From: an uncultured Planctomycetota bacterium
Lineage (GTDB): Bacteria > Planctomycetota > Phycisphaerae > Phycisphaerales > UBA5793
Assembly: GCA_900696685.1 (NCBI GenBank)
Contig: CAADHA010000202.1
Coordinates: 1-35,871 of the forward strand
Length of the DNA: 35,871 nucleotides
Reading direction: 5' to 3'
Shown here: piece after piece, positions 25,055-33,996 of the stretch
Layout: every line of letters starts with the position of its first letter
Numbering within the stretch: position 1 is the first letter of the stretch
Notes under the pieces: model-generated
The model's input: only the letters and a program-made list of their open reading frames with translations
What the model was told of the DNA's origin: nothing
Database searches by the model: none
Translations under genes and position numbers: made by a program

Positions 25055-26002
25055 ATGCGATCGACGAGGCATTCCATCTCATCCCATCGGCGAGAGGCGC
25101 TGCCCGCCTGCATTCTGCTGTGCCTCGCGCTTCTGTCGTCCTCCTGCGGCCAGGCGACTGAGCCGCAGACGCCGCCTCAGGGAATGAGAATCGTCTGCCT
25201 CAGCCCGGCCGTCACCGACATTCTCCTCGCCCTCGACCTCGGGAACCGCATCGTGGGGCGCGATACCTGGGAATCGCAACTGCCCACAGTCGTTCCGCGC
25301 GTGGGCGACCTGATGAGCGTCAATCTTGAAGCGGTCCTGGCTCTCGATCCGACGGATGTCGTGCTTCAGGCTCGCCGGGCGGGCGCCCCCGGCGGCCTCG
25401 AATCGATCGCCTCGGCGCACGGGTGGCGCCTCGTCAACCTCCAGATCGATGCGCTGGCGGATGTTCGGCAGGCCGTCCTGCACCTCGCCGAAGGACTCTC
25501 CTTCATCGGCGAGACCGATGAAATGCGCAGAGGCATCCGCGCACGGGCCGAGCGACTGGTTGACGAACTCGACAAGGCGCTGCGCCCGATGCCGTCAGAG
25601 GCCAGCGACCGCCTCGGCCCGATCATGCTGCTCTACTCGACCGATCCGCTCTCGGCCTTCGGGCCGGGGAGTTACCTCAGCGACATGCTCGCCGCGCTGG
25701 GCGGGCACAACGCGCTCGCCGGAGGCGCATGGCAGGAACTTGATGCAGAGCGCGTGCGCGGCATCGACCCGTGGGCGATCATTCTCGTGCGATCCGAGTC
25801 ATCCGGCGAACCGGACGATGCGCCCCGGCAACTGCCGCCATCGTTGGCCATGCTCGATCTGACATGTGCCTCGACGGGCCGCGTGGCCCTACTCCGCCAC
25901 TCGCGGGCGCTGCTGCCGGGCGCATCGCTCGTGGAAGTCGCGGCCGAGCTGCGCGCCATACTGGATCGGCTCGCTTCGAGTCAAGGAACGCGGCAGCCAT
26001 GA
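25055..26002 (+). CDS. Metal-chelate ABC importer, substrate-binding lipoprotein (BtuF type)
   Basis: A 315-residue periplasmic binding protein of the class with one long connecting helix (BtuF/FhuD group). The signal peptide ends LSSSC at Cys31. The mature part starts with RIVCLSPAVTDILLALDLGNRIVGRDTWE, the characteristic first strand-helix of cobalamin and siderophore binders, followed by VGDLMSVNLEAVLALDPTDVVL and later YLSDMLAALGGHNAL. It is the first of three genes joined by ATGA overlaps. A TAGGAT hexamer at 25032-25037 may be the -10 box. I see no cobalamin riboswitch element upstream, so cobalamin, heme and iron-siderophore all remain possible. Confidence 0.85.
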   Translation: MRSTRHSISSHRREALPACILLCLALLSSSCGQATEPQTPPQGMRIVCLSPAVTDILLALDLGNRIVGRDTWESQLPTVVPRVGDLMSVNLEAVLALDPTDVVLQARRAGAPGGLESIASAHGWRLVNLQIDALADVRQAVLHLAEGLSFIGETDEMRRGIRARAERLVDELDKALRPMPSEASDRLGPIMLLYSTDPLSAFGPGSYLSDMLAALGGHNALAGGAWQELDAERVRGIDPWAIILVRSESSGEPDDAPRQLPPSLAMLDLTCASTGRVALLRHSRALLPGASLVEVAAELRAILDRLASSQGTRQP

Positions 26003-26982
26003 GGTCGCGCTCCGGCGGTCGAATCGCGGCCCTCGCGGTGCTGCTTGTCGCGTGCATGCTGCTGAGGTTCCTCGTGGGCTACCGGATCGGCTGGCCGATG
26101 GACGCGACGGTGCGTGCCTTGCGGCTCGCGTCCATCGCGGCGGCGATCGGCGTGGGCGCCAATCTCGCCATCAGCGGCGTCATGCTCCAGTCTCTCCTGC
26201 GCAACGCGCTCGCCAGCCCCTACATCCTCGGCCTCGCGGCAGGCGCGGCGCTGGGCGTTGGGGCGGTGCAGCTGCTCGGCCCGCGCCTCGACGCCGTGGC
26301 GTGGCTGACGCAGCCCGTGGCGGCGGCGGCAGGCTCACTGCTCGCCCTTCTGCTGGTGTATCGCCTCAGCCTCCGCCGCGGCTTCATCGACCCCATGACG
26401 ATGCTCCTCGTCGGCGTGATGATCAGCGTCATCGCTTCTGCCCTGCTCATGCTCATCCAGTTTCTCATGGGTCCGAACGCCGACCAGTTGCTCCGATGGA
26501 TGATGGGCCGCATCGCGCCCGAGACTCCGTGGAGCATTCTGGCGGTGTGCGGCCTTGCGGCGGCGGCAGGCCTGGCACTGGGCCTGAGGTGGTCCGCAGC
26601 CCTTGATGCCGCGGCGCTGAGCGACGATGAGGCGGCCAGCGTCGGCGTCAATCTTCCCGCCCTGCGCCTGAGCATGTTCGCCATTGCGGGAGTGCTCACC
26701 GCCGTAGCCGTCCTTGTCGCAGGCCCGATAGGCTTCGTGGGTCTGATCGCGCCGCACGCGGCCCGCCTCGTGATCGGCCCGGCGCACTCGGGGCTCCTCG
26801 TCGGCGCGGCCGTCCTCGGCGCCTCGCTTCTCCTCGCGGCGGACAGCGCCGTACAGATCCTGCCGCACATTCCATGGAGCCCGCTCCAGAGAGGATTGCT
26901 GCCCGTGGGCATCCTGACGAGCGCCATCGGCGGTCCGGTGTTCATCTGCCTGCTCCGCCGGCACGGAGGATGGTCCTCATGA
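25999..26982 (+). CDS. Metal-chelate ABC importer, permease (FecCD/BtuC type)
   Basis: A 327-residue inner-membrane permease of the FecCD family with about ten hydrophobic helices. It shows RLASIAAAIGVGANLAISGVMLQ with the family-typical G-x-x-LQ, RNALASPYILG, a central helix pair around LLVGVMISVIASALLML, and near the C-terminus VAGPIGFVGLIAPHAARL, the coupling-helix segment that contacts the ATPase. The start ATG overlaps the stop of the binding-protein gene (ATGA), and its own stop overlaps the ATPase start in the same way, so the three are translated together. Confidence 0.9.
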   Translation: MRSRSGGRIAALAVLLVACMLLRFLVGYRIGWPMDATVRALRLASIAAAIGVGANLAISGVMLQSLLRNALASPYILGLAAGAALGVGAVQLLGPRLDAVAWLTQPVAAAAGSLLALLLVYRLSLRRGFIDPMTMLLVGVMISVIASALLMLIQFLMGPNADQLLRWMMGRIAPETPWSILAVCGLAAAAGLALGLRWSAALDAAALSDDEAASVGVNLPALRLSMFAIAGVLTAVAVLVAGPIGFVGLIAPHAARLVIGPAHSGLLVGAAVLGASLLLAADSAVQILPHIPWSPLQRGLLPVGILTSAIGGPVFICLLRRHGGWSS

Positions 26983-27740
26983 CGGTGAGCCTCAATCAGG
27001 TCTGCTATGCCTACGCGCCCCGAGGCCGGCCCGTGATTAACGACCTCTCAGCAGTCGCGCAGACCGGACGCATCACGGGGGTCATCGGCCCGAATGCGGC
27101 GGGAAAGTCCACACTCCTGCGCCTCATGGCCGGGCTGCTCGCACCCGATCGCGGGAGCGTCCTGCTGGGAGACGCCGAGGCACACGCGATGGACTCGAAG
27201 ACCCGGGCGCAGCGCCTTGCCTACGTGCCGCAGCGCCCGCGCGTCGATGCCTCCTTTACTACGGCCGAGGTCGTCCGTCTCGGACGGTACGCCGGCCGAA
27301 GGCGCGATGATGCGATCAATCAGGCTCTTGCCGAATGCGAACTCGAAGAAGACCGCAACCGCATCTTCACGACGCTGAGCGTGGGTGAGCAGCAGAGAGT
27401 GGCGCTGGCGCGCGCCCTGGCGCAGGTTTACGGGCGCGATGATGCGATTCTCCTGCTCGATGAACCCACTTCTGCTCTCGACCCCCGGCACGTGCAGCGC
27501 ACGGCGGAGATTCTCCGGCGATCGGCGCAGCAGGGTCGCGTGATCGTGGCGGCGCTGCACGACCTCGTGCTGGCGCGGCGACTGTGCGACGATCTGTGGG
27601 TGCTCGATTCGGGCCGCCTCGTCTCCAGCGGACCGGCGGCGCAGGTGTTCGAGCCGGCGCTGCTCCTGCGTGTCTACGGTGTGCGCTTCAGCAGCGCCGA
27701 AGGTGTGCTGCTCCCCATGGAGGGCGGCACGGACGCGTGA
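26979..27740 (+). CDS. Metal-chelate ABC importer, ATPase (BtuD/FecE type)
   Basis: A 253-residue ABC ATPase with Walker A GPNAAGKST near residue 38, Q-loop in YVPQRP, signature LSVGEQQRVALARAL, Walker B LLLDEPTSALD and the switch histidine in ALHDL. The VGEQQ variant of the signature is still within family range. ATG 26979 overlaps the permease stop (ATGA) and has GGAGG nine bases upstream; ATG 26970 is a less likely alternative. It closes the three-gene importer operon. Confidence 0.9.
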   Translation: MTVSLNQVCYAYAPRGRPVINDLSAVAQTGRITGVIGPNAAGKSTLLRLMAGLLAPDRGSVLLGDAEAHAMDSKTRAQRLAYVPQRPRVDASFTTAEVVRLGRYAGRRRDDAINQALAECELEEDRNRIFTTLSVGEQQRVALARALAQVYGRDDAILLLDEPTSALDPRHVQRTAEILRRSAQQGRVIVAALHDLVLARRLCDDLWVLDSGRLVSSGPAAQVFEPALLLRVYGVRFSSAEGVLLPMEGGTDA

Positions 27741-27742
27741 GT

Positions 27743-27772
27743 CCGACCAGGAGGCGCCTGCGTTCCTATACT
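27743..27772 (+). promoter_or_regulatory. Possible promoter before the anchored unknown protein and pgk
   Basis: TATACT at 27767-27772 matches the -10 consensus at five of six positions, with a weak CCGACC at 27743-27748 as -35 (18-base spacer). Start near 27779 would give a leader of about 32 bases before ATG 27811. Confidence 0.35.
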
Positions 27773-27810
27773 CCCGCGGTGCGCCGCACCGGCGGTGTTT
27801 GGAACTTCTT

Positions 27811-28584
27811 ATGCGCTGGTTCTTCAACAATCTCAACTACATGCTGCCGTTGCTGCTCGTGCTTGCAACAGCGCTCAACGGCCTGTTGAAGACGCTCATG
27901 GCCAAGCACCGCGAGGCCGAAGCAAAGCGCCTGGGCGGCGGCGTGAGCGGTCGGCCCGAGTCCCTGCCGACGGCCGTGGCCGTGCCCGATGACGATCGAC
28001 CCCATCGAACGACTGCCGAGGCCGAACTCGCGGCGCAGCGCCGCGCACAGATCGAGATGTGGCGGGCCCGCGAGGCAATGCTCCGCGGTGAGTCACCCCA
28101 GGCGAGCCTGTCCGGCGCCCAGACATCAGATGAGCAAGCGGCGCATCGGCGTCGCCTGGCGATGGAGGAACTTCGACGACGTCAGGCTGCTGCCGCTCGA
28201 ACCGACGTGTCACACCCCGCACCGCAAGCCGCTCGACCGCCTCAGGCCGCGCGGCCGCAGCAAAGACAGAGGTCCGACCGCGAATCCCCGCGCCGCCGGC
28301 AGGCATCGGCACGACCCGCTGCTTCCGCGATCGACCTCGGGGTCGGAGCACTCCCTTCAGAGCCGGTCTCCTCATCCGAAGAGGCAGGACCGGCGCCTAC
28401 GCCACCAACTTCGCCTGCGATCCGGGTTGGTGTTCCGGCGGCCCGCCACGCGGCTCTGGGTTCGCTTGTTCTTACCCCGCAGTCGCTGAGGCAGGCCGTC
28501 ATCCTCAAGGAACTGCTTGACCCGCCCCTGGCGATCCGAGACACCCCGGCCGCCACAGGCGGGGCGTATCATCAGTCCTTCTGA
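27811..28584 (+). CDS. Membrane-anchored low-complexity protein, unknown function
   Basis: A 257-residue protein. Residues 5-28 (FNNLNYMLPLLLVLATALNG) form one N-terminal membrane helix; the next 200 residues are a charged, Arg/Ala/Glu-rich region with helical stretches (RRAQIEMWRAREAML, AHRRRLAMEELRRRQAAAA), then a Pro/Ser/Ala-rich disordered stretch. A more ordered tail carries LVLTPQSLRQAVILKELLDPPLAIR. The layout, an anchor, a flexible arm and a short conserved-looking C-terminal helix, suggests a tether. I know similar C-terminal LRQAxILxEIL-P tails from planctomycete hypothetical proteins, but this is from memory. Just 53 bases separate it from pgk. Confidence 0.68.
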   Translation: MRWFFNNLNYMLPLLLVLATALNGLLKTLMAKHREAEAKRLGGGVSGRPESLPTAVAVPDDDRPHRTTAEAELAAQRRAQIEMWRAREAMLRGESPQASLSGAQTSDEQAAHRRRLAMEELRRRQAAAARTDVSHPAPQAARPPQAARPQQRQRSDRESPRRRQASARPAASAIDLGVGALPSEPVSSSEEAGPAPTPPTSPAIRVGVPAARHAALGSLVLTPQSLRQAVILKELLDPPLAIRDTPAATGGAYHQSF

Positions 28585-28637
28585 CGCGCAGGTCATTTCG
28601 CAAGAGCACATGCCGACTCACGGAGACCGCATCCGCC

Positions 28638-29843
28638 ATGAGCAAGTTGAGCATCGAAGGCGTCCAGGTCGCGTCGCGCCGCGTCCTCACCCGCGTGGAC
28701 TTCAATGTTCCGCTGGACAAGGAAGGTCGGATTACCGACGAGCGACGCATTCGCGAATCGCTGCCGACGATCCGATCGATCATCGATCGTCGCGGCAGGG
28801 CGATCCTGATGTCGCACCTCGGCAGGCCGAGTGAAAGCGGCTACGAAGCGAAGTATTCTCTTCGCCCTGCGGCCGAGGCGCTCAGCCGCCTCCTCGGCCG
28901 CGAGGTCAGGTTTCCAAGCACTGACTGCATCGACGCAGCCTCGGCCGCGGCGGTCGCGGCGCTCAAGGACGGCGAGGTCCTGCTGCTGGAGAATCTTCGC
29001 TTCCACGCCGGCGAGACGTCGAACGACGCCGCCTTCTCGGCGCGCCTGGCGTCGTACGGCGAAGTGTACTGCAACGACGCCTTCGGCACGGCCCACCGCG
29101 CCCACGCCTCGATGGTCGGCGTGCCGCGGGCCATGATGAACGCGCCCCGCGCAGCCGGCCTGCTCATGCTCGGCGAGATCAGGTATTTCTCCGATATTCT
29201 TGAGAATCCGACAAGGCCCTTCGTCGCCGTCCTCGGCGGCGCCAAGGTGAGCGACAAACTGGCCGTCATCCGCCGGCTGCTCGACATCGTCGATGACGTG
29301 CTCGTCGGCGGCGCGATGGCCTACACGTTTCTCAGCGTGCTTGGCCGCCGCATGGGCCGCAGCCGCATCGAGCCCGACTCCCTTGACGACGCCAGGGCGA
29401 TCATTGAACTCGCCGCCTCGCGCAAGGCAGACCTCTTCTTCCCCAATGACCACGTGTGCGGCAAAGAACCTGCCGCCTCCACCCCCATCAAGGTCTTCGA
29501 AGACCACATCGAGGACGGCTGGATGGGTCTGGACATCGGCCCGCAGACGCAGCGGCGCTTCGCACAGCGTCTTGCACGGGCGAAAACCATCATGTGGAAC
29601 GGGCCGGTGGGAGTCTTCGAAGTCGGTCCATTCAGCGTCGGAACGCGTGCCATCGCCGACGCTGTGGCCGACGCCACCAGGCGCGGCGCCACGACGATCA
29701 TCGGCGGCGGCGATTCCGCGGCCGCAGTCGACTCCTTCGGCATGTCCGACCGCTTCTCGCATGTTTCGACCGGGGGCGGCGCGAGCCTCACCCTCCTCGA
29801 AGGCGGACCGATGCCCGGACTCGACGCGCTCAGCGACGCATGA
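28638..29843 (+). CDS. pgk: Phosphoglycerate kinase
   Basis: A 401-residue glycolytic enzyme that transfers phosphate between 1,3-bisphosphoglycerate and ADP. All family landmarks are present: RVDFNVPLD near the N-terminus, SHLGRP, LLLENLRFH, NDAFGTAHRAHAS, VLGGAKVSDKL, the helix around MWNGPVGVFE, and GGGDSAAA followed by HVSTGGGA. The length matches the bacterial norm (about 390-415). ATG 28638 opens directly before the conserved core. It has no glycolytic neighbour (gap or tpiA), and lies between an unknown anchored protein and the rsmH-ftsI cluster 36 bases downstream, which may be cotranscribed. Confidence 0.96.
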   Translation: MSKLSIEGVQVASRRVLTRVDFNVPLDKEGRITDERRIRESLPTIRSIIDRRGRAILMSHLGRPSESGYEAKYSLRPAAEALSRLLGREVRFPSTDCIDAASAAAVAALKDGEVLLLENLRFHAGETSNDAAFSARLASYGEVYCNDAFGTAHRAHASMVGVPRAMMNAPRAAGLLMLGEIRYFSDILENPTRPFVAVLGGAKVSDKLAVIRRLLDIVDDVLVGGAMAYTFLSVLGRRMGRSRIEPDSLDDARAIIELAASRKADLFFPNDHVCGKEPAASTPIKVFEDHIEDGWMGLDIGPQTQRRFAQRLARAKTIMWNGPVGVFEVGPFSVGTRAIADAVADATRRGATTIIGGGDSAAAVDSFGMSDRFSHVSTGGGASLTLLEGGPMPGLDALSDA

Positions 29844-29879
29844 CCGCAGACCGGCGATCAACACTCGCGTGCGAGGTGC

Positions 29880-30821
29880 ATGGCATTGGACACCGCGCTG
29901 AGCGGGCATCTTCCTGTATTGCTCGACCAGGTCCTCGACGTGCTCACTCCACGCCCGGGCGAGACGCTTGTTGATCTCACCATCGGCCGGGGCGGGCACA
30001 GCGAGGCGATCGCGCCGCGCCTTGGGAGCAGCGGCCGGATCATCGGCTTTGATCTCGACCCCGGCAATGTCTCTTTCGCGCTCAGACGGCTTCGCGAATC
30101 GCTGTGCCTGGTCGAAACCCACCATGCCAACTTTGCGGATGCGCCCGCCCTGCTCCGCCGCCTGGGCATCCGGGCGGACCTCGTCCTTGCTGACCTCGGC
30201 TTCGCCTCAACGCAGATGGATGACCCGCAGAGGGGGTTCTCCTTCCGCTCCGAAGGGCCTCTGGACATGCGCCTTGACCCGACCGCCCGCGTCACTGCCG
30301 AACAGATCATCAACACCTCGAATGAGCGGGACCTGGCCGACCTGATTCACCGGTACGGAGAAGAACCGCTGGCGCGAAAAATCGCCCGCCAGATTGTCGC
30401 AGAAAGAGAGCGTCAGCCGATACTCACTACGTTGCGCCTGGCGGAAACGGTGCGGCAGGCGTACGGAAGCAGGGCGATGCGCTCCCGCATGCATCCGGCG
30501 ACGAAGACTTTCATGGCGCTGCGAATAGCCGTCAACGATGAACTCGGCCGCCTCGAAGCGCTGTGGGATGAAGTGGAGCGGGCGGCTCAGGAGGCATGCA
30601 GCGGCAGCGGATGGCTCAACGCAGGTTCACGCCTTGCCTTCATCAGTTTCCACTCCCTGGAGGATCGCATCATCAAACAGCGCATGGCGGCGCTGGCGAA
30701 ACGGGGCGAGGCTCAACGCATCACACGCAAGCCGATCACCGCGAGCGAAGCGGAGGCTGACGTGAACCCGCGTGCACGGTCGGCTAAACTCAGGGCCATT
30801 CGCATCGCACCGCCCCACTGA
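29880..30821 (+). CDS. rsmH: 16S rRNA (cytosine(1402)-N4)-methyltransferase RsmH
   Basis: A 313-residue SAM-dependent methyltransferase (old name MraW) that modifies C1402 of 16S rRNA. It has GHLPVLLDQVLDVL at the N-terminus, the SAM-binding DLTIGRGGHSEAI, FDLDPGN, LADLGFASTQMDDPQRGFSF, LDMRLDP, ATKTFMALRIAVNDEL and the C-terminal FISFHSLEDRIIK. ATG 29880 has GAGG just upstream. It is normally the second gene of the division and cell-wall (dcw) cluster after mraZ; here pgk takes the place of mraZ, and a LysM protein follows. Confidence 0.95.
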   Translation: MALDTALSGHLPVLLDQVLDVLTPRPGETLVDLTIGRGGHSEAIAPRLGSSGRIIGFDLDPGNVSFALRRLRESLCLVETHHANFADAPALLRRLGIRADLVLADLGFASTQMDDPQRGFSFRSEGPLDMRLDPTARVTAEQIINTSNERDLADLIHRYGEEPLARKIARQIVAERERQPILTTLRLAETVRQAYGSRAMRSRMHPATKTFMALRIAVNDELGRLEALWDEVERAAQEACSGSGWLNAGSRLAFISFHSLEDRIIKQRMAALAKRGEAQRITRKPITASEAEADVNPRARSAKLRAIRIAPPH

Positions 30822-30922
30822 CGAAACGAACGCCTGTCGCCCCGGTTCGGAGATTCCGGGCAGACCTCGGAAGGATTCCACGAAACTCGCAAGACGCTCG
30901 GCATGGAGTTGGCTCAGCGCAC

Positions 30923-31819
30923 ATGACACGGGAAAACAAACTGGCTCTCATCGTTGGATTCAGCCTGCTGCTGGTCGTGGCGATTCTGCTCGCCGACCAC
31001 CTCTCGCCCGCGCAGCAGGAGGAAATGGCGTCGCTGCAGCCGCTCCCAGGCGACGCGGCCGACATCTTCCTCCCGCCCGGTCTGGACAGCGCCTATCGCC
31101 GCCAATTCGGAGGCGAGGTGCAGACCAACAGACCCGAAGGGCCCGCCGGCCACGAACTGACTCTCTTCGGACCACCACAGCGCGCCATCCAGACTCAACT
31201 TGAGAACGGCCGAAACGAGCGCATGGCGGCGTCGCCGGGCGCGGCCGACCTCTCTCCACCCGTCGAAGTCGCCGGAGGAAACACGAGTTCGGTGTTGAGC
31301 GGCCCGGTCTCCGAGGCCAATGACTTCATCGAGATGGGTGCGGCGCATGATCCCATTCTGCCGCCCTCGCGAGACGATCGGATCGACGCAAGGCGGCACG
31401 TGATTGCCGCCGGCGACACGCTCTACGCGCTCTGCCGGCGCTACTACGGCGACCCTTCGCTTCATGCCGCCCTGGCGAAGTACAACCGCGACATTGTCCC
31501 CCAATCGGGCATCCTCCGCACCGGCATCACTCTTCTGATCCCCCCTGCCGACGCCCTCCGTGAGCCGCGCAACGAACCTGCAGCCCGCAACCAGGCCGAG
31601 CCTCAACGGAGGGCCGCGGACCGCCCGGCGGGTGCTCCGCCTCGTTCGATCGCGACGGTCGAGTACACAATCCGTGAGAACGACCGCCTCTGGGACATCG
31701 CCAAGGCTCACCTCGGGAAGGGCGGCCGCTACCAGGAGATCATCGCCCTGAACCGCGACATCATCAGGAATCCTGACGTCCTTCCCATAGGCCGAACGAT
31801 TCGTATCCCGGCTCGATAA
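30923..31819 (+). CDS. Membrane-anchored protein with two LysM domains
   Basis: A 298-residue protein: N-terminal membrane helix (about residues 6-24, LALIVGFSLLLVVAILL), a variable linker, and two LysM-type peptidoglycan-binding domains. The first spans about 159-208 (HVIAAGDTLYALCRRYYGD, then LLIPP). The second spans about 246-297 (VEYTIRENDRLWDIAKAHLG, then GRTIRIP). A Pro/Arg/Glu-rich linker joins them. It sits between rsmH and the ftsL-like gene, where most dcw clusters have nothing or ftsL directly. The position suggests a wall-binding partner of the division synthase; this is inference. No catalytic domain is attached. Confidence 0.85.
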   Translation: MTRENKLALIVGFSLLLVVAILLADHLSPAQQEEMASLQPLPGDAADIFLPPGLDSAYRRQFGGEVQTNRPEGPAGHELTLFGPPQRAIQTQLENGRNERMAASPGAADLSPPVEVAGGNTSSVLSGPVSEANDFIEMGAAHDPILPPSRDDRIDARRHVIAAGDTLYALCRRYYGDPSLHAALAKYNRDIVPQSGILRTGITLLIPPADALREPRNEPAARNQAEPQRRAADRPAGAPPRSIATVEYTIRENDRLWDIAKAHLGKGGRYQEIIALNRDIIRNPDVLPIGRTIRIPAR

Positions 31820-31879
31820 CGCCGCGGGATTTCAGCGGGCCTTCAGCGCGCGGCGGCGTCCTTGACGATCTGGTGCTCC

Positions 31880-32221
31880 ATGGGGATCGTGACCAAACTT
31901 GCGGCTTGTGTGCTCGTCGCCGGCGCAACCTCCTGCGGCCTGCTGGTCATCCGCCAGCAGCGCATCGAGGCCGCGTACCAGATGTCCCTTGCCCACCGCC
32001 GACTCCTTCAGCATGACGAGCGATCCAAGCGATTGCGCGTGGCCATACACGAGAGATTGAGGCAGGATCGCGTTGCCGCGCTCGCCGACGCACTGCAGCG
32101 CGAGACGGGCGAGCGCCTCGTTCCCCTCCTGCTGCACGAGTGCTACATCGTGGAGACGAGCGCCCCGATGGCGCCGGCCGATCGTGGTCCCCCTGCGCCG
32201 GCGAGGGACGGGCCGCAATGA
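31880..32221 (+). CDS. FtsL-like small bitopic protein
   Basis: A 113-residue protein with a short cytoplasmic start, one membrane helix (about residues 6-24, LAACVLVAGATSCGLLVI) and then a helical, charged stretch with Arg/Leu heptad-like spacing (RIEAAYQMSLAHRRLLQHDERSKRLRV). Size, topology, and its place immediately before ftsI (ATGA overlap with it) match FtsL, which pairs with FtsB and activates the division synthase. FtsL sequences are so divergent that only topology and position support this. ATG 31880 is chosen over an upstream TTG. Confidence 0.6.
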   Translation: MGIVTKLAACVLVAGATSCGLLVIRQQRIEAAYQMSLAHRRLLQHDERSKRLRVAIHERLRQDRVAALADALQRETGERLVPLLLHECYIVETSAPMAPADRGPPAPARDGPQ

Positions 32222-33996
32222 CTTCTCCTTCCTCCGGCCGGGAACTTTGCGGCGCGGTGCCGGAAGCACGTCGCTTTGGCGCAGCACTCAATCTCCTTCT
32301 CTCCGGCATCATCGGGGCCATGTTCCTGGTTCTGGCCCGCGTGGCACAACTCCAGATCTCGCCGAGCGAGGCGCTCGTCCGCCACACGCCGCTGACGAGT
32401 TCCACCCGGCCCGAAATCGCCGGCCGCGGCGATATCCTCGACCGCCGGGGCCGCGTGCTCGCCACCAGCCGCGTCGGGTACCGGCTGTTCGTCGATCCGC
32501 AGGAAGTCGATGATCCGTACACGATTGCCATCGACCTCGCGCACCTTCTTGGGCGCGATCCGGTTGCACTCGACCGCAGAGTGCAGAGCCGCCTGGAGAA
32601 GCGGTATGCCGTGCTCATCGACCTGCTCAGCGACGCGGAACTCGAGGCGGTGCGGACGGCGAACCTCCGCGGCGTGGGCGTCGCGCCGGTGCTCGTGCGC
32701 CACCGCCCCTACGGCAATCTCGCGGCCCCGGTCATCGGGCTGGTCGGGACCGACCACATCGGACGCAGCGGCGTCGAGGCGATATTCAACAGCCTCCTCA
32801 CCGGCCGCCCCGGACGGCTTCGCTACCTGCGCGATGTCAACCGGAATGCAATGTGGGTCGAACGCGACGGGCACGTCCCCGGCGCGGACGGCCGCAACGT
32901 CCGCCTCACCATCGACGTCGAGATGCAGCGCATCGTTGAAGAGGAAGTTCGCGCCGGAGTCGAGTCGGTCAACGCGGCCGGCGGGCGCGCGATCATCTTC
33001 GATCCAAACAGCGGCGAGATCCTCGCCATGACCGACATCCTCCGCGACCGGCCGGGCTACGGCCCCTTCACCGACGATCCGCTGCGCCAGATCGATCCGA
33101 GCCTCGGGCGCATGCGCTGCATCACCGATCCCTACGAGCCGGGCTCAACGTTCAAATCCTTCGTCTGGGCGCGCGTCACGGAACTGGGCCTTGTGCAACT
33201 CGACGAAGTCTTCAACACGCACAACGGCTCCTACCGCACGCCGCGCGGCCGGCGCATCAGCGACGCCTACCCCTATGCGGAACTGACCTGGGAGGGCGTG
33301 ATGATCAAGTCCAGCAACATCGGCATGGCGCAGGCCGCGCAGCGCCTCACCGACCGGCAGTTGCAGCAGTGCGTGGCCGACTTCGGCTTCGGCCGTCCCA
33401 CCGGCAGCGGACTGCCCGGCGAGACCGCCGGCATCGTCACCGAACCGAAGAACTGGACGCACTACACGCAAACGAGCGTCTCGATGGGGCACGAGATCGC
33501 GGTAACGCCGCTTCAGATGGTGCGCGCCTTCGCCGCCTTCTGCCGCGACGGCTCGATGCCGCCCATCCACCTCATCGCCCCGACCGAGGAAGTTCCCATC
33601 GTTCCGTATGTGACCCAGCAACCGATGCTCGAGTCCACCGCGCGTCTCACACGCCAGACCATGCGCAAGGTCATGACGCACGGCAGCGGACGCAAGGCCA
33701 ACGAAGTCGCCCGCTACCGCATGTTCGGAAAGTCGGGCACGGCGGAGTTGCCCCGGCGCGATGGTCCCGGGTATCACAAGGACCGGTACGTGATCTCATT
33801 CATCGCCGGCGCACCGCTCGATCCTCCGCGCCTCGTCGTGCTCTGCATCATCGAAGATCCCGATCGCAGTCTCGGGCACTTCGGTGGCGCTGTCTGCGGA
33901 CCGGTCGCCGCGACAATCATGAACCGCGCTCTCGAGTGCCTCGGCGTCCCGAGCGATCTAGGCCTCGACTCGCTCGCCGGCACTCAGGGAAACTGA
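32218..33996 (+). CDS. ftsI: Division-type penicillin-binding protein (FtsI/PBP3 class)
   Basis: A 592-residue class B penicillin-binding protein, the transpeptidase that cross-links septal peptidoglycan. One membrane helix (about 24-43) is followed by the dimerisation domain with RGDILDRRGRVLA, then the transpeptidase with Ser310 in PGSTFKSF (SxxK), Ser365-Ser-Asn367 (SxN) and Lys505 in FGKSGTAEL (KSG where most have KTG). There are no PASTA repeats at the C-terminus. ATG 32218 overlaps the stop of the ftsL-like gene. The mur genes that usually follow ftsI are missing; the next gene faces the other way and overlaps its last 13 bases. Confidence 0.93.
   Translation: MTSPSSGRELCGAVPEARRFGAALNLLLSGIIGAMFLVLARVAQLQISPSEALVRHTPLTSSTRPEIAGRGDILDRRGRVLATSRVGYRLFVDPQEVDDPYTIAIDLAHLLGRDPVALDRRVQSRLEKRYAVLIDLLSDAELEAVRTANLRGVGVAPVLVRHRPYGNLAAPVIGLVGTDHIGRSGVEAIFNSLLTGRPGRLRYLRDVNRNAMWVERDGHVPGADGRNVRLTIDVEMQRIVEEEVRAGVESVNAAGGRAIIFDPNSGEILAMTDILRDRPGYGPFTDDPLRQIDPSLGRMRCITDPYEPGSTFKSFVWARVTELGLVQLDEVFNTHNGSYRTPRGRRISDAYPYAELTWEGVMIKSSNIGMAQAAQRLTDRQLQQCVADFGFGRPTGSGLPGETAGIVTEPKNWTHYTQTSVSMGHEIAVTPLQMVRAFAAFCRDGSMPPIHLIAPTEEVPIVPYVTQQPMLESTARLTRQTMRKVMTHGSGRKANEVARYRMFGKSGTAELPRRDGPGYHKDRYVISFIAGAPLDPPRLVVLCIIEDPDRSLGHFGGAVCGPVAATIMNRALECLGVPSDLGLDSLAGTQGN

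Noticed and set aside
30785-30790. TAAACT as a -10 box for the LysM-ftsL-ftsI genes inside the end of rsmH
   Set aside because: No -35 hexamer at 15-19 bases; the nearest candidate is 22 bases away.
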